The notes under the pieces: generated by a model
What the model saw: the letters and a program-made list of their open reading frames with translations, nothing else
Told to the model about the DNA's origin: nothing
The model's database searches: none
Shown here: positions 34,029 to 43,036 of the stretch, in pieces
Layout of the letters: each line of letters starts with the position of its first letter
How positions within the stretch are numbered: the stretch's first letter is position 1
Program-made: the position numbers and the translations under genes
Assembly (NCBI RefSeq): GCF_014649795.1
Contig: NZ_BMTS01000042.1
Location: 1-44,174 of the forward strand
Length of the DNA stretch: 44,174 nt
Origin: Streptomyces melanogenes
Lineage (GTDB): Bacteria > Actinomycetota > Actinomycetes > Streptomycetales > Streptomycetaceae
Direction: 5' to 3'

Positions 34029-35042
34029 GTGACCAATGTGCAGGGGTTGGCGAGACCGCCGGTCATCCGCCGGGCGAGGGCCCGGCGCGCCGGTGGGTGG
34101 TGTGCTGCGGCCCTGCTGACGTGTGCTGCGGTGGCTCTGAGTTCGGGTCCGGCGCTGGCCAAGGACCAGGGCCCGGGCATCGACTATCCTGAGGTCCCGA
34201 CCGCCGTCATCGCGCCCGGGCAGACGGGTCCGGTGACGTTCGGAATCAAGAACACCACCGAAACGAGCATCACGAGCGACGGGCCGACGCACCTGACGGT
34301 GACAGCTCCGAACGGCACGGTGTTCGCGGACAACACCGTGACCCCGATCGGCACTGCGGCGGGCCCCTGGTCCTGCACGCTGAAATACAGCAACACCTGG
34401 ATGGACTGCACCTCCGACTACAAGGGTGTGATCGTCCCTGCGGGTGAGGTGTGGCAGTGGCGGGTGAACATCACGGTCAACTCCAACGCGCCGTACGACG
34501 ACACGCCAGTGCCCGGGTTTGCCAGTCTCTACTACCCCTCGGGCGGCCAGGTGGTGTGGAACGCTACCGGCCCGGCGTCTGTGAGAGTCAGGACGCCCCC
34601 GTGCCAAGGGGCCGACTGCCCCGTGGACACGACCGCCGTCATCGCGCCGGGGACGTCGGGCACGGCGACGTTCGGACTCAAGAACGACTCCGACAAAATC
34701 CCGAGCGACGAGCAGCTGTACCTGTCCGTGTGGGCTCCGCCCCACACGACCTTCACGGACGACACCGTGACCGCGATCGGTGACGCGCCCGGCCCGTGGT
34801 CCTGCGTCCGGGAATTCAACAACATCCGCCTGAGATGCGTCTCCGACTGGAAGGGGGTGCCTGTCCCCACGGGCGAGACCCGACAATGGCAAGTACACCT
34901 CGCCGTCGACTCCGACGCGCCGTACAACACCACGCTCATCGGGCAGGGGGCCCTTCTCGAGTGGTGCGGGAGCTATGTGGTTTCCAGCAACCAGGGGAAT
35001 CCGGAGACCCTCAGAGTCAAGACCGGTCCCCCACCCGCATGA
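34029..35042 (+). CDS. Secreted protein with two tandem repeats of unknown function
   Basis: A 337-residue exported protein. The GTG at 34029 has GAGGA eight nt upstream. The signal peptide runs to about residue 44 (basic stretch, WCAAALLTCAAVALSSG, cleavage ALA-KDQ). Two homologous beta-rich units follow, about 59-190 and 203-330: AVIAPGQTGPVTFGIKN with CTSDYKGVIVPAGEVWQW, and AVIAPGTSGTATFGLKN with CVSDWKGVPVPTGETRQW. Each has paired cysteines. The pattern resembles bacterial surface beta-sandwich domains, but I cannot name a family. A truncated paralogue is at 41033-41241. The gene is convergent with a beta-propeller gene. Confidence 0.72.
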   Translation: MTNVQGLARPPVIRRARARRAGGWCAAALLTCAAVALSSGPALAKDQGPGIDYPEVPTAVIAPGQTGPVTFGIKNTTETSITSDGPTHLTVTAPNGTVFADNTVTPIGTAAGPWSCTLKYSNTWMDCTSDYKGVIVPAGEVWQWRVNITVNSNAPYDDTPVPGFASLYYPSGGQVVWNATGPASVRVRTPPCQGADCPVDTTAVIAPGTSGTATFGLKNDSDKIPSDEQLYLSVWAPPHTTFTDDTVTAIGDAPGPWSCVREFNNIRLRCVSDWKGVPVPTGETRQWQVHLAVDSDAPYNTTLIGQGALLEWCGSYVVSSNQGNPETLRVKTGPPPA

Positions 35043-35108
35043 GCTTGTCCCTTGACCTCACTCTTGAACACCCATAACACCCATGCCTGAGCCGGTATAG
35101 CCACCACT

Positions 35109-35159
35109 GAACCGTTCCGGGTTCGGCAGAGACCATCTCTGCCGAACCCGGAACGGTTC
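35109..35159. terminator. Very long perfect hairpin, bidirectional terminator
   Basis: A perfect 23-bp stem (35109-35131 with 35137-35159) with a 5-nt loop between two convergent genes. Confidence 0.88.
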
Positions 35160-35209
35160 GGAGACCCCAATTCATGACATGCCCAGCGGCGGATCCATTG
35201 ACGTGTCAG

Positions 35210-36787
35210 TCACAGGAAGCCGTGCGGCCGGTAGGCGATGATCCGGCTGCCGGCGGCGACGTACACGGTGTGGTTGGCTACGGAGACTCCGTTGCTGGCG
35301 AGCGCGGCGACGGCGTCCGTCGCGCCGTCGATGGCCAGGGGCCGGCGGAGGATCTGCAGGCCGGTGCGTGCGTCGTAGGCGTCGAGGAATCCGATCGAGT
35401 CGACTGTGTACACGACTCCGTCCGCGGCGGCGACCGGCTGGTAGTGGATGCCGTCTCCGACGGGCGAGAGCCAGGTGGCCGTGCTCGCGTCGGGTGGGAA
35501 GGCAACCATCAGCGTGCCGGGGGACACATCGGCGTACACCCGGCGGGCCACAGGGTCGTAGGCGGTGGAGGCGCCGTTGCACACCAGGCAACTGACGCCG
35601 AGCAGGATCCGGCGCTCGGCTGTCATCGAGTCCGCCCGGACCAGGTGGTAGATCCCCGATTTCTGCAGCTCACCGATGAGCAGTGCGCCGTCCGGGCCGC
35701 GTATGAGGTTGGGTGCCGCGCCGAAGTCGAGGTCCTGCTGCAGGCAGCCCACACTGTCGCGGGCTTCCTCGAACGGGGGGAGGAAGGGCGGGAAGGGCGG
35801 GATCGTGGGGTTTTCCGGGAGCAGCATGCAGATCGGCCGCGCCAGGTCGCGCAGGATCGGGACGTACTGGTCGATCAGTCCCTTGTAGGAGGCGATGACA
35901 GTGCCGAAGGTCGTCCTGCTCTGCCTCAGGTCGATCTTGAGGATGGCGTTGGTCCGCAGGTTTTCGTGCTGCTTGCTGAAGGGGTTGCCGGTTCCGACGT
36001 AGGCGTATCCGGTCGCCGTGTCCACTGCCGGAGTGCTCCAGATCCCACCGCCGGCATCACCGGCCTGCTGGTCGGCGGCCGGTATGGTGTAAGTGTGCTT
36101 GAGCGGCTGGCCGTTGGACTCCCGCAGGATGGTGAACCCGCCCTGGGCGGTGGGTACTCCCTCCGGGCCGGAGAAGCCCATGAAGATGGCTCCCTGGTAC
36201 ACGATCGGGCTGGCGTGGGTGTAAGCGCCGGGCTGCGAGTCCAGCGCGGGACTCTGCCACAACTGCCTCCCGGACTGTGCGTCCAGTGCCAGTACGTACG
36301 GGCCGCCGGACTTGTTCACCGCCACGAATACCCGCCGCTGGTCGACGGCGATCGTGGAGACCACGACGCCTGCTCGGGCGCCCGTCTCGTCGACGGTCAA
36401 ATCGATGTGCGTCCGCCACACCAGGCGGCCGGTGTCCGCGTTCACGGCGGCCACGTCGCCGGCGGCGTCACCGATGTACACACATCCTCGCGCGACGGCC
36501 GGTGTGCCGGCGATGTCCTCATAGCCCACCACCTGTGACGGGTGACCGGTGGCGTAGACCCAGCGCGGTATCAGGGTGGCGGCCTTGACCGGCGGCAGTG
36601 CTCCCTCGTCCTGCTGCGTACGCGTGTTGGCGTAGTCCTTCCCGTACATCGGCCAGTCGCCCCCGGGCGCCGTCGGACCCGAGCATCCCGGGCTGCTCGA
36701 CACCGCCCCCGCCCCCGAAGGAGCCAGTGCACTACTGACAACCATCACCACGGCCACGGCCTTGGCCATCCTGGCGAGTGGTCGCAT
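35210..36787 (-). CDS. Secreted PQQ-like beta-propeller protein
   Basis: A 525-residue exported protein. The ATG at 36787 has AGGAGG seven nt upstream and opens a signal peptide (MRPLARMAKAVAVVMVVSSA ... GAGA). The mature part starts DWPMYGKDYANTRTQ, the usual entry of PQQ-type eight-bladed propellers, with repeating blade motifs VYIGDAAGDVAAVNADTGRL, VLALDAQSGRQLWQ, YVGTGNPF, GVVYTVDSIGFLDAYDARTG. Enzymes of this fold include polyvinyl alcohol and alcohol dehydrogenases, but I see no heme-binding CxxCH. A structural or binding role (BamB-like fold) is equally possible. Confidence 0.78.
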   Translation of the reverse strand: MRPLARMAKAVAVVMVVSSALAPSGAGAVSSSPGCSGPTAPGGDWPMYGKDYANTRTQQDEGALPPVKAATLIPRWVYATGHPSQVVGYEDIAGTPAVARGCVYIGDAAGDVAAVNADTGRLVWRTHIDLTVDETGARAGVVVSTIAVDQRRVFVAVNKSGGPYVLALDAQSGRQLWQSPALDSQPGAYTHASPIVYQGAIFMGFSGPEGVPTAQGGFTILRESNGQPLKHTYTIPAADQQAGDAGGGIWSTPAVDTATGYAYVGTGNPFSKQHENLRTNAILKIDLRQSRTTFGTVIASYKGLIDQYVPILRDLARPICMLLPENPTIPPFPPFLPPFEEARDSVGCLQQDLDFGAAPNLIRGPDGALLIGELQKSGIYHLVRADSMTAERRILLGVSCLVCNGASTAYDPVARRVYADVSPGTLMVAFPPDASTATWLSPVGDGIHYQPVAAADGVVYTVDSIGFLDAYDARTGLQILRRPLAIDGATDAVAALASNGVSVANHTVYVAAGSRIIAYRPHGFL

Positions 36788-37167
36788 GGCGGGACCTCCT
36801 GGGACGAGGGGGACGATGCGGAAGGTGTGCCCTTGTCAGGGCCGCGCCCCGCGCCTGACACCGTCCCGGTCGCAACCGCGACAACCGGCGCGCTCGTGGA
36901 GGCCGACGATGTAGAGCGCATCACTGACCTCCCTACGAGAAGGGCCTCTTCCCGCGCCGTACGCATGAGCCAGGACGCGTACCGCAATTGGTGCAGCGAG
37001 CACCCGGACCACCTACGTCCGGACTACTGCAGACAGCCGGTTGCGGAGCAGTCCCGTCTCGATGCGGCGCGTGTGGGGAGTGTCCGCCCGTAGACCAGAT
37101 CTGGCCATACGCGCGACGGGGCACGCGGTTGCGCGCCATGGGGCACGTCACAGCGAAGCGCCGCACG
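36788..37167. other. Intergenic, no supported gene
   Basis: Upstream of the beta-propeller gene. A plus-strand frame ends near 37093 but lacks a start with a ribosome binding site and a recognisable family. Confidence 0.4.
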
Positions 37168-37470
37168 TCATGGCCCGCGCGTGACCGTGGACGCGCAAGG
37201 GGTTCTCCGTGCAAAACAACACGTCCGCCGCGCCGGTCGCGAGCGCCGGCCCGCCTCGGTCCGGTACACGCCGAGGAACCCGGTTCCCCCGATGACACAG
37301 GTTCCCAATTCCTCCAGGAGTCTCCGGTACGACGGGGGGACTTCAGACCGAGATCGTTCTCCGCCGCAGTGATCAATTTCCAGGGTGCAGCCATCCGCAT
37401 GGTTCGCGATGTCCTCGTTGGCGCGCACCAGGTCGATGAATTCATCGACCGCTTCCGCCGCCGCCGTCAT
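37168..37470 (-). pseudogene. SMI1/KNR4 (SUKH)-like protein, truncated
   Basis: The ATG at 37470 has a good ribosome binding site (GAGGAG, 8 nt). Residues 1-71 read like the start of a SUKH immunity-type protein: VDEFIDLVRANEDIANHADG and VPPSYRRLLEELGTCVIGGT, then FLGVYRT. After that the frame turns Arg-rich and stops after 100 residues, so a frameshift or deletion near 37255 removed the rest. SUKH proteins often neutralise polymorphic toxins; no toxin gene is adjacent. Confidence 0.45.
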
Positions 37471-37713
37471 CCGCCGAGCTCCTCGAAGCGGGCCCTCCAG
37501 GCCTGCGACATCGCCTTCGACGGGTGCCTCTCAGGGGCCCACAACTGGACCAGAAACCAGCCCAGTTACACCGAAGCCTTTACAGTTCCTGCCGGACTTC
37601 CAGCGCAGCTGGTGACTGTTCTTGCTGTGCAAGGGTGGCGGTCACCTCGACGATCGGACCGTCCTGTGCCTCAGGGCTGATTCAAGGTCTGGTTCATGAG
37701 GTTGCGTTGCAGG
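37471..37713. other. Intergenic, no gene seen
   Basis: Between the SUKH remnant and the ISAs1 scrap. Nothing recognised. Confidence 0.4.
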
Positions 37714-37855
37714 TCAAGGCAGTCCGAGCAGGTCGAGCGGGCGGGTGAACGGCGTGCAGGAGATCTCCCGCGGTGCGGCGGCGATGTTGCGACAGCCGGT
37801 GTCCCGGAGGGTGTTGATCGCGAGGTTCCGCAGTGCCGAGCAACGCACCCCTGTC
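37714..37855 (-). mobile_element. ISAs1-family transposase C-terminal scrap
   Basis: The frame reads ALRNLAINTLRDTGCRNIAA then APREISCTPFTRPLDLLGL, the typical end of ISAs1-type transposases (RNLAI ... NIAAALR ... RPL-LLG). The catalytic part is absent. It abuts the stop of the MmcQ/YjbR gene. Confidence 0.6.
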
Positions 37856-38855
37856 AGCGAAGCGTCTTCTTCATGGAGAAGCGGACGTACAGGTACTCGT
37901 CCAGGATCTTCGACAGGGGGATGCCCGGACGCCCCACGAGTTCCGGGAGGGCCGCCTCGGCCGCGCCCGTCTCGCTCAGGACGCCTCGGGCCCAGTCGCG
38001 GCCGAGGGTGAGGTGGCGGGTGAAGGTGTCCGCGTCGCGGGCGCCGTGCAGCCGTTCGGCGATCGCCGCGTCCCACGCCATGACGGCTTCCGGCCGCAAG
38101 GCGTAGAGGGTCTTGGCGGCGGCGGTCGGGCCGAGGGAGCGTGCCACCCGGCCCGCCGCGACGGGTATCGCCGCCAGTTCCCCGTAGGCGCGGCCGAAGG
38201 CCGCCAGACAGGAGTCGCTCAGGCCTGCGAGGGTACCCGAGGGCAGGTCGCCCTCCCAAGCGTCCCACCAACGCGCGATGCCGGTGTCGAACAGGGCGGG
38301 TTCGCCCTCTCGCGGGTAGCGGATGCGGCAGCCCCAGGAGTTGAGCCAGCGCAGCAGAACGGCGCGGTGGTCGGCGCGGCCCAGGTCGATGGCCGGGCGG
38401 GTGTCCTCGTGAAGGCCGTGCCAGCTCCGGTCGATGTCGGCGAACCCGTTGAAGACGTCGGCGGCCGCGCGCAGGTCGGCGAGGGTGGGCCGGTGGAGGG
38501 CCGACGCGGCACCGGCTCCCAGGTGGGTCGCCGCCACGCTCCTGGGGACGACCATCCGCCACGCCTCGGTGACGATCTCCCGCATCTCCTCCGCGTCGAT
38601 GGCGGCCAGCCGTACCTGCACCCAGTTGAAGCGCTCGTCCCTGGGAGAGGGCATCGCGAACTTGTCCGGGTCCGAGGCCACCAGCGCGGCACGCTCCTCC
38701 TTGGGGTAGGAGAAGCCCATGGCCGTCTCGTCCCGGGAGAACGCCAGGTAGACGATCCGGCCGACACGGAGCTTGACCCGGTCCCGCACGAGGGCCTCGT
38801 ACGTCCGAGGCAGGGTGAGGGCGTAGGCCCGCACCTCGTCGATTGTCACAGCCAT
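37854..38855 (-). CDS. MmcQ/YjbR-domain protein with extra C-terminal domain
   Basis: A 333-residue cytoplasmic protein. Residues 1-115 match the MmcQ/YjbR fold (CyaY-like, DNA-binding in some members): TIDEVRAYALTLPRTYEALV, FSRDETAMGFSYPKEERAAL, DERFNWVQVRLAAIDAEEMR and VTEAWRMVVP. Single-domain members have about 120 residues, so residues 120-333 are an additional domain (helical, with RYPREGEPALFDTGIARWWD and ALRPEAVMAWDAAIAERLHG) that I do not recognise. GGGA lies before the ATG. The last bases overlap the ISAs1 scrap, so the C-terminus may have been altered by insertion. Confidence 0.75.
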   Translation of the reverse strand: MAVTIDEVRAYALTLPRTYEALVRDRVKLRVGRIVYLAFSRDETAMGFSYPKEERAALVASDPDKFAMPSPRDERFNWVQVRLAAIDAEEMREIVTEAWRMVVPRSVAATHLGAGAASALHRPTLADLRAAADVFNGFADIDRSWHGLHEDTRPAIDLGRADHRAVLLRWLNSWGCRIRYPREGEPALFDTGIARWWDAWEGDLPSGTLAGLSDSCLAAFGRAYGELAAIPVAAGRVARSLGPTAAAKTLYALRPEAVMAWDAAIAERLHGARDADTFTRHLTLGRDWARGVLSETGAAEAALPELVGRPGIPLSKILDEYLYVRFSMKKTLR

Positions 38856-38922
38856 GCCGATCCCGCCCTCGTTTCGATGGGTGGCGGGCCGGGGTGCGGC
38901 CCGGTCCCGCCGCCCTGTGTCA

Positions 38923-39670
38923 TCAGTTGTCCGCCACCGTGACGACGCTGATCCCGGCGAGCGCCTCCTCGGTCCGCGAGCGCGCCTCGCCCGCCGTCGC
39001 GGCGACGGCGGTTGCGGCGCCGATCCGCTCCTTGGAGCTGCGCAGCCTGCGCACCCGGTCCCCCGCCTTGACCACCACGTTGCAGGAGACCACGCCGGGT
39101 ACCTCCCGGGCCCGGTCCACGCCGTCGACCGCCTCGACCAGGCCCGGTCGGGCGTGCAGGAAGCGAACGGCCGCCGCCCTCGTGGCGCCGCTGGGCAGAG
39201 GGCCGGGCACCGGCTCGCCCTTCATCAGGGTCCAGAAGTGCCTGACGAGGTCCACCGAGTACGCGCGGTCGATCAGGTCGATGATGCCGTCGCCGGCGAA
39301 GCGGCCCGCGCACTCGACGAGGTACGCCGTGCCCTCGCGGACGATCCACTCGCAGTGGACCACGCCGCTGCCGAAGCCGACCGCCTTCAGTACCTGCCGG
39401 GTCTGCTCGAAGAGCAGGTCGCGCAGCTCCGCCGGAATGTCGGCGGGTACCACGTGCCCCATCTCGACCGGGCGGTCGCCGGGGAAGAGGGTCTTCTCCG
39501 TCACGTTGGCGAACAGCGCGGTGCCCCGGTCGACCAGCATCTCCACGCTGTACTCGGCCCCGGCCACGTACTGCTCCACGAGCATCCGCACGTCGCGGGG
39601 GCGGTCCGGCACGAAGATGCCCTCGTCGTGGTCGGTGCACTCGGTCCAGGTTGCTCTGCGCCAAAAGGAT
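38923..39670 (-). pseudogene. ATP-grasp ligase, 5'-truncated
   Basis: The frame contains the C-terminal two thirds of an ATP-grasp domain protein: VEQYVAGAEYSVEMLVDRGT, VTEKTLFPG, GFGSGVVHCEWIVREGTAYL and VECAGRFAGDGIIDLIDRAY. The E-x-N-type metal site appears here as VECAGRF. The upstream pre-ATP-grasp domain, ATP-binding lysine region and natural start are absent. From about 39670 the sequence no longer resembles the family and runs into an AraC gene on the other strand. Such enzymes ligate amino acids or peptides. This copy is almost certainly inactive. Confidence 0.65.
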
Positions 39671-39829
39671 CTCCGGTGTACCGCCTTCGGTGCTGCCACG
39701 CGTACGGTCCTCTCGCTCTGCGCAAGTCTTCTTCTTTCCACGCTAGTTGCCACGAATTTTGTTCCAGATCTGCCTCCCCTTTTACTGCCTGTTCTGGAAA
39801 GCCGTTGCCGGCGTGTGCGGGAGGTGGGG

Positions 39830-40452
39830 ATGCGCTCGACAGTCCTCGACACGGCCGCGTTGCCCATCGGCGAGCGGCCGGAGGCGTGGGCCGGCGCCAT
39901 GGCCGTGGCGCAGATCCCCCAGCACGTCACCTCCCTGGCGACGGGCACTTTCCAGGCGCGGGTCGAGATGACGCCCCTGGGCGCCGGACAGGTCTCCGTC
40001 CTCTCCTCCTACGCCTCCGTGAGCGTACGGCGGACAGCCCGGCACGTGCGCCAGTCGGACCCTGAGATGTACCGCGTCAACGTCGCCATGGCCGGAGAGG
40101 TACGTATCGACCAGTACGGGCAATGAATCCTCCTCGGACGCGGGGATCTGGGCTTCGGCGACAGCTCCGAGCCGCTCGACATCCACGCCGGTCAGTCCCC
40201 CGCCCGCCACCTCGTCTTCCAGTTCCCGAAGCACCTCCTGCGGCTCCCGCGGGCCTGCAGCACCTCACGGGCCACACCATCGCCGCATGCCGGGGCTACC
40301 CCCAACCCGACGCCTTCTCCCGCGCCTTCCGCACAGCCACCGGAATGTCCCCCAGCGAATACCGCGCCGACGGGAGCCAGCCGACGCCCGCTGGCATCAC
40401 GCACGACGAGGACCGAGCGCCGGGCCGAAACGTGCGTCATCCGGTGAGTTGA
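39830..40452 (+). pseudogene. AraC-family regulator, internally deleted and frameshifted
   Basis: The ATG at 39830 has GGGAGG five nt upstream. The first frame gives an intact N-terminal sensor part (LPIGERPEAWAGAMAVAQIP, FQARVEMTPLGAGQVSVLSS) that stops at 40126. A second frame carries DLGFGDSSEPLDIHAGQSPA and RHLVFQFPKHLL. A third carries only the second HTH of the AraC domain: CRGYPQPDAFSRAFRTATGM then SPSEYRA. The central linker and first HTH are deleted. It cannot encode a functional regulator. Confidence 0.65.
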
Positions 40453-40456
40453 TGCC

Positions 40457-40955
40457 GTTGGGATCCAGGACACGGCCGGGGCGGCGCGTCACCCCAGGGG
40501 CTGTCGACGCGAACGTCGCCGTCCTGACGAGTCGCCGGCACACCGGCCCCGCAGAACTGGAGGCGCAGGGTCCCACTGCGGTCTCCGCAGGCCAGTGCGC
40601 CATACACGTACCCTGCAGCGTCCGATACGCCCGATCAGCACCACTCTGAACTGCGAGCTCAACAGCATCACAGGGGGAACGGTTTCGGCCGGAACGACCA
40701 CTCCATGATCCCCGGCCGGGCTCATCTCTCATCAGGGCCTGCAGAAGCGCCACCGGCGTGCGGCCCAGACTTACCGTGCCCGCTGGATTGCTGAACAGCA
40801 TGACCGGGGTCGAGATCATGGCGGCGGGCGAAGGCAGGCCAGCGCGGATCCCCCGCCTTGCCCACCGCCGCCAGCGAGCCCCGCGCGCGGGCCTGGTCCA
40901 CGGTGAGCGCCAGGTGCTCTCGCTCTCGGCTGGACTGGGTCCCGCTGGGCATCCC
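40457..40955. other. Degenerate region, no supported gene
   Basis: Open frames on both strands lack starts with ribosome binding sites and family signatures. Confidence 0.35.
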
Positions 40956-41003
40956 CCGCAGGGCCGCACCCCGGGCACTCGCCTGTGGGGTGCGGCCCTG
41001 CGG
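40956..41003. terminator. Strong hairpin
   Basis: A perfect 17-bp stem (40956-40972 with 40987-41003) with a 14-nt loop. No intact gene ends here, so it probably survives from a deleted gene. Confidence 0.65.
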
Positions 41004-41032
41004 GCGGCGGCTACCGGAGACCGAGACGGGCC

Positions 41033-41241
41033 TGCAGTGCACCTCCGACTACAAGGGCGTGGTCGTCCCTGCAGGGGGAACCGTCCAGTGGCAGGTGAAC
41101 CTTGAAGTCCTCCCCGACGCACCCCGCAACACCACCCTGGAATACGGGAACAACGTCTCCCTCAACTACTTGTGCGGCTGTGAACTCGTGTTCACGCCAA
41201 ATATGACCATGAAGGTCAATACCGGCTCCAAACCCCTCTGA
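41033..41241 (+). pseudogene. 3' fragment of a paralogue of the secreted repeat protein at 34029
   Basis: About 69 residues from LQCTSDYKGVVVPAGGTVQW through VNLEVLPDAPRNTTLEYGNN to the stop at 41241. It matches the second half of one repeat unit of the protein at 34029 (CTSDYKGVIVPAGEVWQW). There is no signal peptide or N-terminal half; upstream sequence is unrelated and contains a hairpin. It is a truncated copy. Confidence 0.65.
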
Positions 41242-41385
41242 CCAAGGCCGCCAGCACGGCTGAGCTGGGAAGACACTGATTGTTGTGTGGTGGCCCCGTC
41301 GTACTCCTACCGGAGCATGGTGGAGGTAGGGCGCCATGGTGCCTTCGCCGGAAGAGCTTCAGGCGCGGGAGCCACGGCACAACAA

Positions 41386-41415
41386 CGGCTCCCGGATGGC
41401 GAGACCCGGGAGCCG
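41386..41415 (+). terminator. Hairpin after the truncated paralogue
   Basis: A perfect 10-bp stem (41386-41395 with 41406-41415, CGGCTCCCGG) with a 10-nt loop; pairing extends outward with mismatches. Confidence 0.55.
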
Positions 41416-42038
41416 CTGCTGTGGGGGTGCAGATGCACTTACCCCACCAACGAGTCAGCGCCACTACAGGACACGCACCCGCCGGCCCGGCTGGTGACAG
41501 AACGCCCGCCCCGAGCCCCGACCCGGGCTCCAGACTTCAGCCCGAATGGCCCCGGGCATTCGGCGGGTCCGGGTGACGTCTGCCCGACCTGCGGAACGGA
41601 CGGCACAGAAGCACACGTAGCCCCCAGGTATCTCGGAGCCGTGCCTGGATGAGGAAGTCCGCCTGGTCCTCGGGCTTCGTGAGCCGCTTCCCGTCCTTCT
41701 GGATAGCGTTGCCGACGCCCCGCACACCCAACACACCCAACACACCCACGCGGCCTACCTGGACGACTTTGCCGAAGCTCTGTCAGCCGAGGGGGTGCTG
41801 GTGTCAGTAAAACCCGGAGTTGACGATGTGGTTGCTGCGTCGGTCTGTCGAACGCAGAAGGGGCGGCAGGTGCCAGCCCACGCTTTGTCCGTCCTCCAGG
41901 TGCAGGTGGAGCGGTCAGCGTCGGCGTCGCAGGCCGGGCCGGTCGTCGCAATGACCGGCTCCACAGGCGCGGGAGCGGGAACCGTATGCCAGCGTCCACC
42001 GTCGAAGAAGCAGCCCTGCAGCCGCCTGGAAACCCCCT
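41416..42038. other. Degenerate region with a short tandem repeat
   Basis: Around 41722-41748 a 9-bp unit of the type ACACCCAAC is repeated three times. Scraps such as AYLDDFAEALSAEGVLVS (plus, about 41752) look protein-like but have no gene context. No full gene is seen. Confidence 0.35.
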
Positions 42039-42507
42039 GTGACAGCATCCCGCCACCGTTTGTCCGTCCTGTTCCTTGCCTGGGTCGGTCTCGCCGCTGC
42101 CGCCGGTTGCACGGCCAGGGCTCCGTCTCGGGCCGCGCACAGTCCCACGGTCCAGGCGTCCGGGTGGGCCGAGCCGGACCGGTATACCTTCCGTATGTTC
42201 TCCACGTCGGGGGAACGCCCTGGCACCGGGAACTTCCGGCTCACCATCGACAACGCGAAGATCGTCAAAGCAATCCACCTCGACGACCGGGGGCGTCCGC
42301 TCAGCCAGGCAGATCCCCAGCACTTGCCGACCCTCGGTCAGCTCGTCACGAAATGGCGTACGGCCCGTGAAGGAGCATGCCGATGTCGCGCACGCGGCGG
42401 TCTTTGCCGCAGACGGACACCCCGCAGAGTGCCACATCGACTGGATGAAGAACGCCATCGACGACGAGGCCGACTACTACGTCACCGAGCACCGCGAACT
42501 CGGCTGA
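42039..42507 (+). pseudogene. DUF6174-like lipoprotein, frameshifted
   Basis: The frame from GTG at 42039 begins with a lipoprotein signal peptide (RLSVLFLAWVGLAAAAGC, lipobox LAAAAGC is somewhat loose) and continues EPDRYTFRMFSTSGERPGTG. Near 42368 the coding potential moves to another frame: HADVAHAAVFAADGHPAECH then IDWMKNAIDDEADYYVTEHR, ending at TGA 42505-42507. The DDE...Y-V pattern is the typical end of DUF6174 proteins. A single indel therefore splits the gene, unless it is a sequencing error. Confidence 0.55.
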
Positions 42508-43036
42508 ACGCTGCGGCCATGGGAGGCGGACCGCACCCGCGTCGCGTCGACCGGGAAACGGCGAGCCTGGGGCGTGGCCGTGACGCCAAGGCTCAGCCCA
42601 GGTGGGGTTCGGGGCGCCACCGGCCTCATCCTGTCACGGCCGAGCAATGTTGCCGCCTCATGCCGAGCCGGTCGAGGTCCGCCCGTCGCCCGGTACCACG
42701 GCTCGTCGAGCTCTCTTCATCGAGGACACCGGCGCCGAGGCGCCGGACATCTGTCCTTCTGCCTGGCCTGGCCACGGCGCGCTCCTACCCGGCAGACTCT
42801 CCCCAGACGGCGGGGGCCTCTTCCTTCGCCCTGCGGGACATGACCGCCTCCCAGCGGCACCTCAACGGCTACCGCTGGGCCGACTGTCCGGCCCTGCTGG
42901 TGCGCGATGCCCCGGGGAGCGGGCCGACCAGCGGACACCGGCCGCGGCCCGGGGACCCTCGGTCCGTACAGTTTCCTCGTGCACCACGGCCCCGGCAGGG
43001 GCCGTGACTGACCGATCGACGAAAGAGGGGGAAGCC
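42508..43036. other. Intergenic, no supported gene
   Basis: The frame of the next gene stays open upstream, but no ribosome binding site or homology is visible before 43037. Confidence 0.4.

Noticed and set aside
41722..41748. Three copies of a 9-bp ACACCCAAC-type unit considered as an iteron or origin element
   Set aside because: Too few copies, no Rep gene or AT-rich stretch nearby; treated as a simple tandem repeat.
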